From contig NZ_QRZF01000010.1 of NCBI RefSeq assembly GCF_003464595.1, positions 62,001-126,000 of the forward strand: 64,000 bases of DNA. The letters are read 5' to 3'. How positions within the stretch are numbered: position 1 is the first letter of the stretch; each line of letters starts with the position of its first letter. Positions 44,232 through 53,418 of the stretch are shown piece after piece. This DNA comes from Bacteroides intestinalis. GTDB lineage: Bacteria; Bacteroidota; Bacteroidia; Bacteroidales; Bacteroidaceae. A program made the position numbers and the translations under genes. The notes beneath the pieces were generated by a model. The model searched no databases and was not told where the DNA came from. It worked only from the letters and a program-made list of their open reading frames with translations.

Positions 44232-45263
44232 ATGGACGAAGAAAAAAAGAAAATATCATTCATTATAAATCCGAAATCCGGTACGCAGAGCAAAGAGCAA
44301 ATCCTCCATTTGCTCGATGAAAAGCTGGATAAGGCAAAGTATGCCCAAGAGGTAATCTATACCGAATATGCCGGACATGCTGTTGAAATTGCTGCACAAA
44401 AAGCAAAGGAAAATGTGCACGCTGTAGTCGCTATTGGTGGTGACGGTACGATTAACGAAATAGCCCGTTCGCTGGTGCATACAAAAACTGCATTGGGCAT
44501 CATTCCGTGTGGTTCGGGAAACGGACTGGCACGCCATCTGCAAATTTCGATGGAGCCCAAAAAGGCGATAGAAATCATCAACAAAGGAATTATAGACGTC
44601 ATCGATTACGGAAAAATCAATGAAGTGCCTTTCTTCTGTACCTGCGGTGTGGGTTTTGATGCTTTTGTCAGCCTGAAGTTTGCAAAGGCGGGCAGGAGAG
44701 GCCCTCTTACCTATTTAGAAAAGACTCTGCTGGAGAGCCTGAAGTATCAGCCCGAAACTTACGAACTGGAAACGGAAGACGGTACTTTAAAGTATAAGGC
44801 TTTCCTGATAGCCTGCGGCAATGCTTCGCAATATGGAAACAATGCGTACATAGCTCCACAGGCCATGCTGACGGACGGATTACTGGACGTGACCATCCTT
44901 GAACCTTTCACGGTGCTGGATGTGCCCTCCCTGTCTTTCCAACTATTTAATAAGACTATAGACCAAAATAGCCGCATCAAAACTTTCCGCTGCCAGACGC
45001 TGCGCATCCACCGTACCAAACCGGGGGTAGTGCACTTTGACGGGGACCCGATGATGATGGGAGAAAACATTGACGTAAAGGTAATCAAAGAAGGATTGCA
45101 GGTTATCATCCCCCGGTATGCCGAAAAAGACTCTTCGAATGTATTGCAACGGGCACAGGATTATATAAATGGCCTGAAGCAGATCAATGAGGAGATTGTG
45201 CATAAGAATAAGATGATATTGGATAAGAGTAAAGAGCAGATTAAGAAGTTAACGAAAATCTGA
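44232..45263 (+). CDS. Diacylglycerol/sphingoid kinase-family lipid kinase, YegS/BmrU-like (343 aa)
   Basis: Lipid kinase of the DAGK_cat family. The nucleotide-binding glycine motif is VVAIGGDGTINEIARSL (about residues 65-81), preceded by FIINPKSGTQSKEQ. GIIPCGSGNGLARHL near 95-109 is the second family motif, and VVHFDGDPMMM near 270 contributes the active-site aspartate. The C-terminal tail is a charged helix. The diverging neighbour is serine palmitoyltransferase, so the substrate may be a sphingoid base or ceramide and not diacylglycerol; this is inference from context. Confidence 0.9.
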   Translation: MDEEKKKISFIINPKSGTQSKEQILHLLDEKLDKAKYAQEVIYTEYAGHAVEIAAQKAKENVHAVVAIGGDGTINEIARSLVHTKTALGIIPCGSGNGLARHLQISMEPKKAIEIINKGIIDVIDYGKINEVPFFCTCGVGFDAFVSLKFAKAGRRGPLTYLEKTLLESLKYQPETYELETEDGTLKYKAFLIACGNASQYGNNAYIAPQAMLTDGLLDVTILEPFTVLDVPSLSFQLFNKTIDQNSRIKTFRCQTLRIHRTKPGVVHFDGDPMMMGENIDVKVIKEGLQVIIPRYAEKDSSNVLQRAQDYINGLKQINEEIVHKNKMILDKSKEQIKKLTKI

Positions 45264-45284
45264 GTTTTTTATAAAATAAATCTG

Positions 45285-45292
45285 TATTTTTG
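45285..45292 (+). promoter_or_regulatory. Bacteroides-type -7 element of aspS
   Basis: TATTTTTG matches TAnnTTTG. It predicts a leader of about 70 nt that contains the heptamer repeat. Confidence 0.45.
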
Positions 45293-45333
45293 CGCGTCAT
45301 TAGCAATTAAGCGTGTGCCCCGACAGCGCAGCC

Positions 45334-45365
45334 AAATTGTAAATTGTAAATTGTAAATTGTAAAT
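45334..45365 (+). repeat. Tandem heptamer repeat in the aspS leader
   Basis: Four perfect copies of AAATTGT and a partial fifth, ending 6 bp before the aspS ATG. Such short arrays can change copy number by replication slippage; here a change would alter leader length and not the reading frame. Confidence 0.85.
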
Positions 45366-45371
45366 ATCAAC

Positions 45372-47129
45372 ATGTTTAGATCACACACCTGCGGAGAACT
45401 TCGTATCTCCGATGTCAATAAGCAAGTAACGCTGGCAGGTTGGGTGCAGCGCAGCCGTAAAATGGGAGGTATGACATTCATTGACCTCCGCGACCGTTAC
45501 GGTATCACCCAGTTAGTTTTTAACGAAGAGGTGGACGCCGCACTTTGCGAGAACGCCAACCGCCTGGGACGCGAATTCGTCATTCAGATTACAGGAACGG
45601 TGAACGAACGCTTCAGCAAGAATGCCAATATCCCGACCGGAGATATTGAAATCATCGTATCGGAACTGAATGTGCTGAATGCAGCCCTGACACCTCCGTT
45701 CACCATCGAAGATAATACGGATGGTGGCGACGATATCCGCATGAAATACCGTTATCTGGATTTGCGCCGTCCATCGGTACGCAGAAATCTGGAACTCCGC
45801 CATAGAATGACCATTGAGGTACGCCGCTATCTGGACAGCCAGGGTTTCATCGAAGTGGAAACTCCTGTACTGGTAGGCTCTACTCCGGAAGGCGCACGCG
45901 ACTTCGTGGTGCCCTCACGCATGAATCCGGGACAGTTTTACGCTTTGCCGCAAAGCCCGCAGACCTTGAAGCAATTGTTAATGGTATCCGGTTTCGACCG
46001 TTACTTCCAGATTGCCAAGTGTTTCCGTGACGAGGACCTTCGTGCCGACCGTCAGCCGGAATTTACTCAGATAGACTGCGAAATGTCTTTCGTAGAACAG
46101 GACGACATCATCAACCTGTTTGAAGGTATGACGAAATATCTGTTCAAAGAAATCCGCGGTGTGGAATTGGAAGGTCAGTTCCAGCGTATGGCATGGGCGG
46201 ACGCCATGAAATATTATGGTAGCGACAAACCCGACTTGCGTTTCGGTATGAAGTTCGTGGAGCTGATGGATATACTGAAAGGTCATGGTTTCTCTGTATT
46301 TGATAGCGCCGAATACATCGGTGGTATCTGTGCCGAAGGTGCTGCACACTACACCCGCAAACAACTGGATGCACTGACGGAATTTGTGAAGAGACCGCAG
46401 ATTGGTGCAAAAGGTATGGTTTACGCCCGTGTAGAGGAAGACGGAAATGTAAAATCAAGTGTTGACAAATTCTATACGCAGGAAGTACTGCAACAGGTGA
46501 AAGAAGCTTTCGGTGCCCAACCGGGTGACTTGATTCTGATTTTGAGTGGTGACGACACCATGAAGACGCGCAAGCAACTTTGCGAGCTTCGTCTGGAAAT
46601 GGGTAGCCAACTGGGATTGCGTGATAAGAACACATTCGCATGCCTGTGGGTGGTAGACTTCCCGATGTTTGAATGGAGTGAGCAAGAAAACCGCTTGATG
46701 GCTATGCACCATCCGTTTACCCATCCGAAAGACGAGGACATTGATTTACTGGATACTGATCCGGCAGCAGTACGTGCCGATGCTTATGATATGGTAATCA
46801 ATGGTGTGGAAGTCGGTGGCGGTTCAATCCGTATCCACGATCCGAAGTTGCAGGCAAAGATGTTCGAAATCCTGGGATTCACTCCTGAAAAAGCAGAAGA
46901 ACAATTCGGCTTCCTGATGAATGCATTCAAATACGGTGCACCTCCTCATGGTGGTCTGGCATATGGTCTTGATCGTTGGGTATCTCTCTTTGCCGGATTG
47001 GATAGTATTCGTGATTGCATCGCATTCCCGAAGAATAACAGTGGACGCGACGTGATGCTGGATGCTCCCGCAGCACTTGATCCGTCTCAGTTGGATGAAC
47101 TGAATCTGATCGTAGATATCAAAGAGTAA
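45372..47129 (+). CDS. aspS: Aspartate--tRNA ligase (585 aa)
   Basis: Class II aminoacyl-tRNA synthetase. An N-terminal OB-fold anticodon-binding domain ([20 protein letters not shown]) is followed by motif 2-type residues ([18 protein letters not shown]), the bacterial GAD insertion domain (about 290-420) and motif 3 ([15 protein letters not shown]). The length of 585 aa is that of bacterial-type AspRS. Housekeeping gene; a GtrA-family gene follows after 17 bp. Confidence 0.98.
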   Translation: MFRSHTCGELRISDVNKQVTLAGWVQRSRKMGGMTFIDLRDRYGITQLVFNEEVDAALCENANRLGREFVIQITGTVNERFSKNANIPTGDIEIIVSELNVLNAALTPPFTIEDNTDGGDDIRMKYRYLDLRRPSVRRNLELRHRMTIEVRRYLDSQGFIEVETPVLVGSTPEGARDFVVPSRMNPGQFYALPQSPQTLKQLLMVSGFDRYFQIAKCFRDEDLRADRQPEFTQIDCEMSFVEQDDIINLFEGMTKYLFKEIRGVELEGQFQRMAWADAMKYYGSDKPDLRFGMKFVELMDILKGHGFSVFDSAEYIGGICAEGAAHYTRKQLDALTEFVKRPQIGAKGMVYARVEEDGNVKSSVDKFYTQEVLQQVKEAFGAQPGDLILILSGDDTMKTRKQLCELRLEMGSQLGLRDKNTFACLWVVDFPMFEWSEQENRLMAMHHPFTHPKDEDIDLLDTDPAAVRADAYDMVINGVEVGGGSIRIHDPKLQAKMFEILGFTPEKAEEQFGFLMNAFKYGAPPHGGLAYGLDRWVSLFAGLDSIRDCIAFPKNNSGRDVMLDAPAALDPSQLDELNLIVDIKE

Positions 47130-47146
47130 GAGTAGGTTAGTTTGTT

Positions 47147-47536
47147 GTGAGAGAGTCGAGACGCATCTTCCGTTTTGCGGTAATCGGTACGCTGAATGCC
47201 CTGATTATAGCAGCAGTCATCTGGCTGATGATGGATGAACTGGACATCGACTATATGCTCTCTAACATAACTGCTTACATCATTGCGCAGACTCATAATT
47301 TTATCTGGTGCAAGCACTGGATATTCCCTTTGGATGATAAAGAAAAGAAGAGCAACACCTGGAGGCAGGTGTTGCTCTTTTCCATCGCTTTCGGAATGGC
47401 GTATCTGGCGCAATTCCTATTTCTGGTAGTGTTGGTCGAGGCACTGAATTGTGATGAATACCTGGCTCAGTTCCTGGGACTGTTTATCTACGGAGGCGTG
47501 AATTTTATAATGAACAGGAGAATCACATTCCGTTAA
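47147..47536 (+). CDS. GtrA family membrane protein (129 aa)
   Basis: Four predicted helices: RFAVIGTLNALIIAAVIWLMM, SNITAYIIAQTHNFIW, VLLFSIAFGMAYLAQFLFLVVL and QFLGLFIYGGVNFIMNRRITF. The RF-x-x-x-G-x-x-N start and the final N-x-x-x-TF pattern define GtrA proteins, which flip or transfer lipid-linked sugars in the membrane. The start codon appears to be GTG, 17 bp after aspS, so it is probably co-transcribed. Confidence 0.85.
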   Translation: MRESRRIFRFAVIGTLNALIIAAVIWLMMDELDIDYMLSNITAYIIAQTHNFIWCKHWIFPLDDKEKKSNTWRQVLLFSIAFGMAYLAQFLFLVVLVEALNCDEYLAQFLGLFIYGGVNFIMNRRITFR

Positions 47537-47581
47537 CGTTTTATCAAACTGCGTTTTGCTGCGCTTTTATCAAATTGCATT

Positions 47582-48466
47582 TTAATCAATAAAGCGTTTC
47601 GTCAATCCACCGTATTCATCGATACGACGGTCGCGCAGGAAAGGCCACCAACGGCGTACATTTTCCGAGCGTTCCATATCTATTTCCACTACTATATTTT
47701 CCGGACGGTCGTTTCCGGCTTGTGCAAGGAATTCTCCTTGCGGACCTACTACAAAACTATTTCCCCAGAATTGGATGCCATTTGTCTGCATGGACGGATC
47801 GGGTTCGTGACCGACACGGTTAACGGAGATAACAGGAAGTCCGTTGGCTACGGCATGAGCACGCTGGGAGATAATCCAGGCATTGAGCTGGCGTGCCTTT
47901 TCATCATCGGCATCACTGCTTTCCCAACCGATGGCAGTGGGGTAGATTAATAATTCGGCACCTTTCAATGCCATCAGGCGGGCAGCTTCGGGATACCACT
48001 GATCCCAGCAAACAAGTACGCCCAGTTTTCCGAGAGAGGTTTGGATAGGTTCGAAACCTATATCTCCGGGGGTGAAGTAGAACTTTTCATAATAGGCCGG
48101 ATCGTCGGGGATATGCATCTTGCGATACTTTCCGGCAATGCTCCCGTCACGATCAAAAACGACGGCGGTGTTATGATAGAGTCCCGGAGCACGTTTCTCA
48201 AATAGGGAGGTCACCAATACGATTTTATTGGCAGCGGCCAGTTCGGAGTAAAATCCGGTGGAAGGGCCGGGAATGGTTTCCGCCAGATCAAACAGTTGTG
48301 TGTTTTCAGTCTGACAGAAATACAGGGAGTTGTGTAGTTCCTGTAATACAACCAGTTGCGCACCATGTGCAGCACAGGCTTCTATGCTTTTAGCCAGATT
48401 CATCAAGTTCGTACGAAGATCTGCTGTATTGGCTTGCTGAATAATTCCGACTTTTATTTTTCTCAT
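47582..48466 (-). CDS. aguB: N-carbamoylputrescine amidase (294 aa)
   Basis: Nitrilase-superfamily hydrolase that converts N-carbamoylputrescine to putrescine, CO2 and ammonia. The catalytic triad is visible as E43 (LQELHNSLYF), K116 (GKYRKMHIPDDP) and C153 (LVCWDQWYPEAARL). EKFYFTPGDIGFEP is characteristic of plant-type and bacterial AguB. It forms a set with the agmatine deiminase gene upstream on the same strand, separated by a 126-bp gap with a repeat element. Confidence 0.96.
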   Translation of the reverse strand: MRKIKVGIIQQANTADLRTNLMNLAKSIEACAAHGAQLVVLQELHNSLYFCQTENTQLFDLAETIPGPSTGFYSELAAANKIVLVTSLFEKRAPGLYHNTAVVFDRDGSIAGKYRKMHIPDDPAYYEKFYFTPGDIGFEPIQTSLGKLGVLVCWDQWYPEAARLMALKGAELLIYPTAIGWESSDADDEKARQLNAWIISQRAHAVANGLPVISVNRVGHEPDPSMQTNGIQFWGNSFVVGPQGEFLAQAGNDRPENIVVEIDMERSENVRRWWPFLRDRRIDEYGGLTKRFID

Positions 48467-48510
48467 ATCTTTCTAATTTTAATATTTCACTAATTAGTAT
48501 CAGATCAATA

Positions 48511-48602
48511 TTCTATTTCGCCCTTTCAGGGCTTAGGTTAGCGATTCATTTACTACGTAGGGCGTTGCCCTACGCCATATAATTTTAGCCTTTCAGGCTA
48601 TA
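48511..48602. repeat. Dispersed CCTTTCAGG-type palindromic repeat, copy 2
   Basis: Three hairpins in order: GCCC-TTTCA-GGGC, CGTAGGGC-GTT-GCCCTACG and AGCC-TTTCA-GGCT. It matches 13641-13734 closely. Its right edge overlaps the last codons and stop of aguA, so the element supplies the end of that gene. Confidence 0.8.
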
Positions 48603-49636
48603 ATTCCCACTGGATATTGCATCGTCACGCAATGCAACGAGCCATGTTGCTTTATCAATGCACAGCAATCCACGCCCACTATCTCGTGATGAGGGAAAGC
48701 TGCTTGAAGCACTTCTTTAGCACATTGGTCATTCTCCGGCTGACGATAAGTAGGATAAAGCACCGCATCATTCATTATCAAGAAATTGGCATACGTTGCG
48801 GGGAGACGTTCACCCTCTTCCTCAATCTTGTCCACCATAGGCAATGCCAACAGGCGGTAGGGGTTTCCATTCAAAGTACGGAAGGTTTTCAGTTGCTCTT
48901 CCATTTGATGGAGAGCTTCGTAATGTTCATCCTGCGTATCGGTGCATTGCACATAGGCAATAGTATCCGGTGAGCAAAGACGAGCGAGCGTATCGACATG
49001 ACTATCTGTATCATCTCCTGCCAAATACCCATGATCGAGCCAAAGTACCTGTTTCAGATGAAATACAGAACAGAGATATTCTTCGATTTCATCGCGACTC
49101 ATCTGTCCGTTACGATTGGGAGAAAGCAAACACTCGGACGTGGTGAGCAATGTTCCCAAACCGTCGCTCTCAATGGAACCACCTTCCAGAACAAACCCCA
49201 GACGATTAACATACCGCCCATTCAGGAAACCGGCTTCCACAGCCTGACGAGTAATCAGATTGTCTTTATCCGAAGCGAATTTCAGCCCCCAGCCATTGAA
49301 CATGAAATCAAGAAGCGAAGCGCCTTCTGAATCCAACATGGTAATTGCACCATGATCACGCGCCCAGGTATCATTCGTTTCACACTCCATGAAACGGACA
49401 TTCTGCATATTGACGGTAGCTGAAATCTGCTTTTTGACCTCCTCCGGTTCGGGAGTTACAATCAGAAGCAATTCCCGTTGGGCTATTTCGCGTGCGATAG
49501 CGGCAAAGCAGGCTTGTACTTCCGTAAGCATATGTGCCCAGTCAGTTCCGGCATGGGGCCAAGTCAGCTGTATTCCGCTTTGCGGCGCCCATTCGGCAAG
49601 TAAAACAGCATTGAACGTATCACTCATATTTATCAT
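48593..49636 (-). CDS. aguA: Agmatine deiminase (347 aa)
   Basis: Pentein-fold enzyme that hydrolyses agmatine to N-carbamoylputrescine and ammonia. The PAD_porph family motifs are AEWAPQSGIQLTWPHAGTDW at the start, NDTWARDHGAI near residue 90, FVLEGGSIESDG near 150, the catalytic histidine in DTDSHVDTLARL near 215, and cysteine C336 in GSLHCVTMQ. The ATG at 49636 overlaps the previous stop (ATGA); an ATG at 49627 is an equally possible start. With aguB it makes a two-step polyamine pathway. Confidence 0.96.
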   Translation of the reverse strand: MINMSDTFNAVLLAEWAPQSGIQLTWPHAGTDWAHMLTEVQACFAAIAREIAQRELLLIVTPEPEEVKKQISATVNMQNVRFMECETNDTWARDHGAITMLDSEGASLLDFMFNGWGLKFASDKDNLITRQAVEAGFLNGRYVNRLGFVLEGGSIESDGLGTLLTTSECLLSPNRNGQMSRDEIEEYLCSVFHLKQVLWLDHGYLAGDDTDSHVDTLARLCSPDTIAYVQCTDTQDEHYEALHQMEEQLKTFRTLNGNPYRLLALPMVDKIEEEGERLPATYANFLIMNDAVLYPTYRQPENDQCAKEVLQAAFPHHEIVGVDCCALIKQHGSLHCVTMQYPVGIIA

Positions 49637-50175
49637 TCTTTCTTTTCTTCTTTCGGCTTGCGGTCAAAGAACGGATTCTTGGTCGAAGCACTGACCGGAA
49701 TAGCATACACGGATCTGCATCCCGGCAACCACTCCAATTGCTGCGCAGCAAGTCCGGCAGAAAACATCACACGGGTATCCACGCGCAAATCGGCTGCCGT
49801 GGCACAAGCCGAACCGATAGCTATACCTACATCGACCGAATTCACGGCACAAGGCACACCTTCGGGGCGTCCCGCACAAGTGGGATAACCACAATGGCCG
49901 CAGTTCAATCCTTGCACCTGCTCGCGCGTACCTATTATAATTACACATTCAGCCTGCAAAATGTTGGCGGCATCCCGCAAAAAGAACTTCATTCCGTGTT
50001 CTTCCACCATGGCAACCATCTTGTCCGACAGTACTTTTAAATCGTCTCCGGTGACCATAGCTATTTCAATTATATCTACACCTTTTCCCTTCGGAGCGGT
50101 ACGGGCAGCAGTCATCATCTGCCTTGCCACGTCCAACACATGTTCGTGGCGGCTTGCACGTTCGTTCTGTATCAT
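49633..50175 (-). CDS. DUF2148 ferredoxin-domain protein (180 aa)
   Basis: The cysteine cluster CGHCGYPTC (near residue 108) followed by CAVN and, further on, CATAADLRV fits the DUF2148 family, predicted to bind an iron-sulfur cluster. The function is unknown. The start at 50175 (MIQNERASRHEHVLD) is preferred to one at 50217 that adds 14 residues of unrelated composition. It is the first gene of the three-gene leftward group and overlaps aguA by 4 bp. A link with polyamine metabolism is positional only. Confidence 0.9.
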   Translation of the reverse strand: MIQNERASRHEHVLDVARQMMTAARTAPKGKGVDIIEIAMVTGDDLKVLSDKMVAMVEEHGMKFFLRDAANILQAECVIIIGTREQVQGLNCGHCGYPTCAGRPEGVPCAVNSVDVGIAIGSACATAADLRVDTRVMFSAGLAAQQLEWLPGCRSVYAIPVSASTKNPFFDRKPKEEKKE

Positions 50176-50330
50176 AATTCTCACTTTTATTAAAAACTGA
50201 TAGCAAAGATAATGCAAATTGAGTGCAGAACTTTCATGCTTGCATGAAAAAGTTATGCCAAAATGCAGCTTATCTTATTTAAAGATACTGATTTCAGCCA
50301 ATAATCCGTCGTTTTCTCAGAATTCCTTTC

Positions 50331-50338
50331 TATATTTG
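50331..50338 (+). promoter_or_regulatory. Bacteroides-type -7 element immediately before the FetA-like gene
   Basis: TATATTTG ends 7 bases before the ATG at 50346. If used, the transcript would be leaderless or nearly so. No clear -33 box. Confidence 0.45.
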
Positions 50339-50345
50339 CTTTCAA

Positions 50346-50981
50346 ATGGAGACCAGGACTATACTTCAAATAGACAACGCATGCATCGCTTTCGGAGCAG
50401 ATACACTTTTTTCCGGTTTTTGCTTACAACTGCACGAAGGGGAAATCGCCTGTATTTCCGGACAATCGGGGCGGGGAAAGACCTCCTTGCTGAATGCAGT
50501 TTTAGGATTTGTACCCCTCAAAGCAGGGAACATCACCGTTAACGGCATTTTACTGGAAAAAGGAACTATCGACCAAATTCGCAGGCAAGTGGCATGGATA
50601 CCGCAAGAACTCGCGCTTCCATCGGAATGGGTGAAGGAAATGGTGCAACTCCCTTTCAATCTGAAAGCTAATCGGAATACCCCCTTTTCACTGGATAAAC
50701 TATTTGCCTGTTTCGATGAATTGGGGCTGGAAGAGGAATTGTACGATAAACGTGTGAATGAGATCTCCGGAGGACAACGGCAACGTATCATGATTGCCGT
50801 AGCCACCCTGATGCAAAAGCCGCTGCTGATTGTGGATGAACCGACTTCCGCACTGGATTCGGACTCTACGGATAAAGTACTTGCTTTCTTCCGGAAACGA
50901 ATGAGGGAGGGAAGTGCCATCCTCGCCGTCTCTCACGACCAGGGATTTGCGCAAGGATGCAACCAGATGATAACACTGTAA
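50346..50981 (+). CDS. ABC transporter ATP-binding protein, YbbL/FetA-like (211 aa)
   Basis: Compact ABC ATPase: Walker A SGQSGRGKTSLL (about residues 38-49), Q-loop in AWIPQELALP near 84, signature EISGGQRQRI (about 139-148), Walker B LLIVDEPTSALD (about 159-170) and H-loop AVSHDQGF near 198. Its partner is the UPF0014-type permease 16 bp downstream. FetAB of E. coli is linked to iron export and oxidative-stress resistance; that role is a family-based guess here. Confidence 0.92.
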   Translation: METRTILQIDNACIAFGADTLFSGFCLQLHEGEIACISGQSGRGKTSLLNAVLGFVPLKAGNITVNGILLEKGTIDQIRRQVAWIPQELALPSEWVKEMVQLPFNLKANRNTPFSLDKLFACFDELGLEEELYDKRVNEISGGQRQRIMIAVATLMQKPLLIVDEPTSALDSDSTDKVLAFFRKRMREGSAILAVSHDQGFAQGCNQMITL

Positions 50982-50997
50982 CTAAGAGATTAATAAA

Positions 50998-51807
50998 GTG
51001 GGAACTATCGACATATCATATACCAGTTTAGCCATTGGATTGTTGCTGTTGCTCATTCCGCTGTTCTACTTGTGGAAATTCAGAACAGGGCTATTGTGGG
51101 TTACCGTGATTGGTATCGCACGGATGATTGTACAACTTTTCTTTATCGGTATCTACCTGAAATACTTGTTTCTGTGGAATAACCCGTGGATCAACTTCCT
51201 GTGGGTGATTATTATGATATTCGTCGCCGCACAAACTGCCCTGGCACGCACCCAACTGAAACGGAAAATACTGTTTATTCCTATCTCCATAGGTTTCTTA
51301 TTCAGTGTCGTCTGCATCGGCATGTACTTCATTGCCATTGTATTACGGCTGGAAAATGTGTTCAGTGCCCAGTATTTTATTCCGATATTCGGTATCCTGA
51401 TGGGAAACATGTTATCCAGCAATGTTGTTGCGCTGAATGCCTATTACAGCGGATTGAAACGGGAACAGCAATTGTATCGCTATCTGCTTGGCAATGGCGC
51501 CACAAGGGCGGAAGCACAGGCGCCTTTTATCAAACAGGCTATCATTAAGTCTTTTAGTCCGTTGATTGCCAATATTGCCGTTATGGGTCTGGTGGCACTG
51601 CCCGGCACAATGATCGGACAAATCCTGGGAGGCAGTAGCCCGAATGTCGCCATCAAATATCAGATGATGATTATGGTGATAACCTTCACGGCATCCATGC
51701 TTTCGCTAATGATTACCATCTCGCTGGCATCCCGTAAGTCGTTCGATGCCAACGGAAAACTATTGCAGGTAATGGTAGAGAAAAAGGAAAAGAAGAAAAA
51801 CCGTTAG
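50998..51807 (+). CDS. ABC transporter permease, YbbM/FetB (UPF0014) family (269 aa)
   Basis: About seven helices with the family blocks ISYTSLAIGLLLLLIPLFYL, VIGIARMIVQLFFIGIYLKY, PIFGILMGNMLSSNVVALN and GATRAEAQAPFIKQAIIKSF. VALPGTMIGQILGGSSP follows near residue 200. The start is GTG. It pairs with the upstream ATPase to make a putative metal exporter. Its 3' end overlaps the convergent lipoprotein gene by 4 bp. Confidence 0.92.
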   Translation: MGTIDISYTSLAIGLLLLLIPLFYLWKFRTGLLWVTVIGIARMIVQLFFIGIYLKYLFLWNNPWINFLWVIIMIFVAAQTALARTQLKRKILFIPISIGFLFSVVCIGMYFIAIVLRLENVFSAQYFIPIFGILMGNMLSSNVVALNAYYSGLKREQQLYRYLLGNGATRAEAQAPFIKQAIIKSFSPLIANIAVMGLVALPGTMIGQILGGSSPNVAIKYQMMIMVITFTASMLSLMITISLASRKSFDANGKLLQVMVEKKEKKKNR

Positions 51808-52211
51808 TGCTCTACTTTTTCAGGAGTATAACGCAATTGCACATACTGGATGCCGGGTTTTATATAAGCACTATCCATCAACACTTTCCTTACCCGGAAC
51901 GTCTCAAGACGGCGATTTATATAACTTTTTATATATCCTTTCTGCGGTTTCACATACGAAAGTACTTCTATACGTCCTGCCAAATGGATATTGACTTTGG
52001 CTTTCACGGTACGTACCGCCCCCGGCCTCTTTGACGATTGTCCGGGCATTTCCTTATGTTTATCTATCCAGAAGATGGCTGTAGCCTTCGGAGTAGTATC
52101 CACAAATTCCTCTTGTGCATCTTCTTCACCGCCATCCTGGGCTTTGGGTGAGGGTTGGCACGAGAAAAGAATGCATAATAAAGCAAAAAACGAGAAAAGT
52201 AATGCTTTCAT
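51804..52211 (-). CDS. Small lipoprotein, DUF4891-like (135 aa)
   Basis: Lipoprotein signal MKALLFSFFALLCILFSC with the cysteine at residue 18. A short acidic linker (GGEEDAQEEFVDTTPK) leads to a beta-rich domain with VKAKVNIHLAGRIEVLSYVK and a terminal basic region. The pattern resembles DUF4891 proteins of Bacteroidales. The function is unknown; probably periplasmic-side outer-membrane lipoprotein. Divergent from the Nif3-like gene. Confidence 0.75.
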   Translation of the reverse strand: MKALLFSFFALLCILFSCQPSPKAQDGGEEDAQEEFVDTTPKATAIFWIDKHKEMPGQSSKRPGAVRTVKAKVNIHLAGRIEVLSYVKPQKGYIKSYINRRLETFRVRKVLMDSAYIKPGIQYVQLRYTPEKVEH

Positions 52212-52287
52212 GGTATAGAGTTTTACAATTATCCGAACAAATATATAAAAAAAGAGTAAAACAAACAGTTATTCAGTGCATTTTTAC

Positions 52288-52295
52288 TATATTTG
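52288..52295 (+). promoter_or_regulatory. Bacteroides-type -7 element of the Nif3-like gene
   Basis: TATATTTG, 23 nt before the ATG at 52319. Confidence 0.5.
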
Positions 52296-52318
52296 CACCG
52301 AAATTTTCTATTCACATA

Positions 52319-53413
52319 ATGAGAATTAAGGAGATAGTAAGCGCCCTTGAACGGTTCGCGCCTCTGCCATTGCAAGACGGATTTGATAATGCCGGCCTGC
52401 AAATCGGATTGACAGAAGCGGAAGCAACAGGGGCTTTGTTGTGTCTTGACGTCACCGAAGCCGTGCTGGACGAAGCGATTGCGTTAGGGTACAATCTTGT
52501 CATATCCCATCATCCGCTGATATTCAAAGGATATAAATCCATCACGGGTAGGGACTATGTAGAGCATTGTATCATGAAAGCAATCAAGAATGATATCGTG
52601 ATCTACTCGGCACATACCAACCTGGACAATGCTCCGGGAGGGGTGAACTTCAAGATTGCCGAGAAAATAGGATTGAGTAATGTACGCGTGCTGGAAGCCA
52701 AAGAGAATGCTTTGGTAAAATTGGTGACTTTTGTACCCACAGCACAGGCGGAAGATATTCGTAAAGCTTTGTTTGCAGCCGGATGCGGTTGCATAGGAAA
52801 CTACGACGCATGCAGCTACAATGTAGAAGGAGAGGGAACTTTCCGCGCTCAGGAGGGTAGCCACCCGTTCTGTGGAAGCATCGGAGAGTTGCATACGGAA
52901 AAAGAAATGCGGATAGAAACCGTATTGCCTGCCTACAAGAAATCGGAAGTTATCAAAGCTCTGCTGAATGCCCATCCGTATGAGGAACCTGCATTCGATT
53001 TATATCCTTTGCAGAATAGCTGGACACAGGCTGGGGCAGGAGTTATCGGAGAACTGGAAACACCGGAAACGGAGTTGGAGTTCCTGAAACGCATCAAGAA
53101 GACCTTTGAAGTGGGCTGTCTGAAGCATAACAAGCTGACCGGGCGTGAAATACAGACCGTGGCACTGTGTGGAGGAGCTGGAGCATTTCTGATGCCGCTT
53201 GCCATACGCAACGGTGCAGACGTGTTCATCACCGGGGAAATCAAGTATCACGATTACTTCGGACACGATACGGACATTCTGCTGGCAGAGATAGGACATT
53301 ACGAAAGCGAACAATATACAAAAGAAATATTCTATACAATAATCCGGGAGTTGTTTCCTAACCTTGCGCTGCAACAGTGCAAAGTGAATACCAACCCCAT
53401 AAAATATTTATAA
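52319..53413 (+). CDS. Nif3-like dinuclear metal-centre protein (364 aa)
   Basis: NIF3/GTP cyclohydrolase I type 2 homologue. Metal-binding blocks: DNAGLQIG near residue 24, VISHHPLIFKG near 63, SAHTNLDNAPGGVN near 100, and at the C-terminus GEIKYHDYFGHD near 305 and EIGHYESEQ near 324. A central CutA-like insert (about 130-230) is present, as in the long Nif3 form. The family forms hexamers with two metals, but its true reaction is unsettled. The start at 52319 is set by the MRIKEIVSALE block. The zinc-ribbon protein gene follows after 5 bp. Confidence 0.93.
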   Translation: MRIKEIVSALERFAPLPLQDGFDNAGLQIGLTEAEATGALLCLDVTEAVLDEAIALGYNLVISHHPLIFKGYKSITGRDYVEHCIMKAIKNDIVIYSAHTNLDNAPGGVNFKIAEKIGLSNVRVLEAKENALVKLVTFVPTAQAEDIRKALFAAGCGCIGNYDACSYNVEGEGTFRAQEGSHPFCGSIGELHTEKEMRIETVLPAYKKSEVIKALLNAHPYEEPAFDLYPLQNSWTQAGAGVIGELETPETELEFLKRIKKTFEVGCLKHNKLTGREIQTVALCGGAGAFLMPLAIRNGADVFITGEIKYHDYFGHDTDILLAEIGHYESEQYTKEIFYTIIRELFPNLALQQCKVNTNPIKYL

Positions 53414-53418
53414 GTAAA

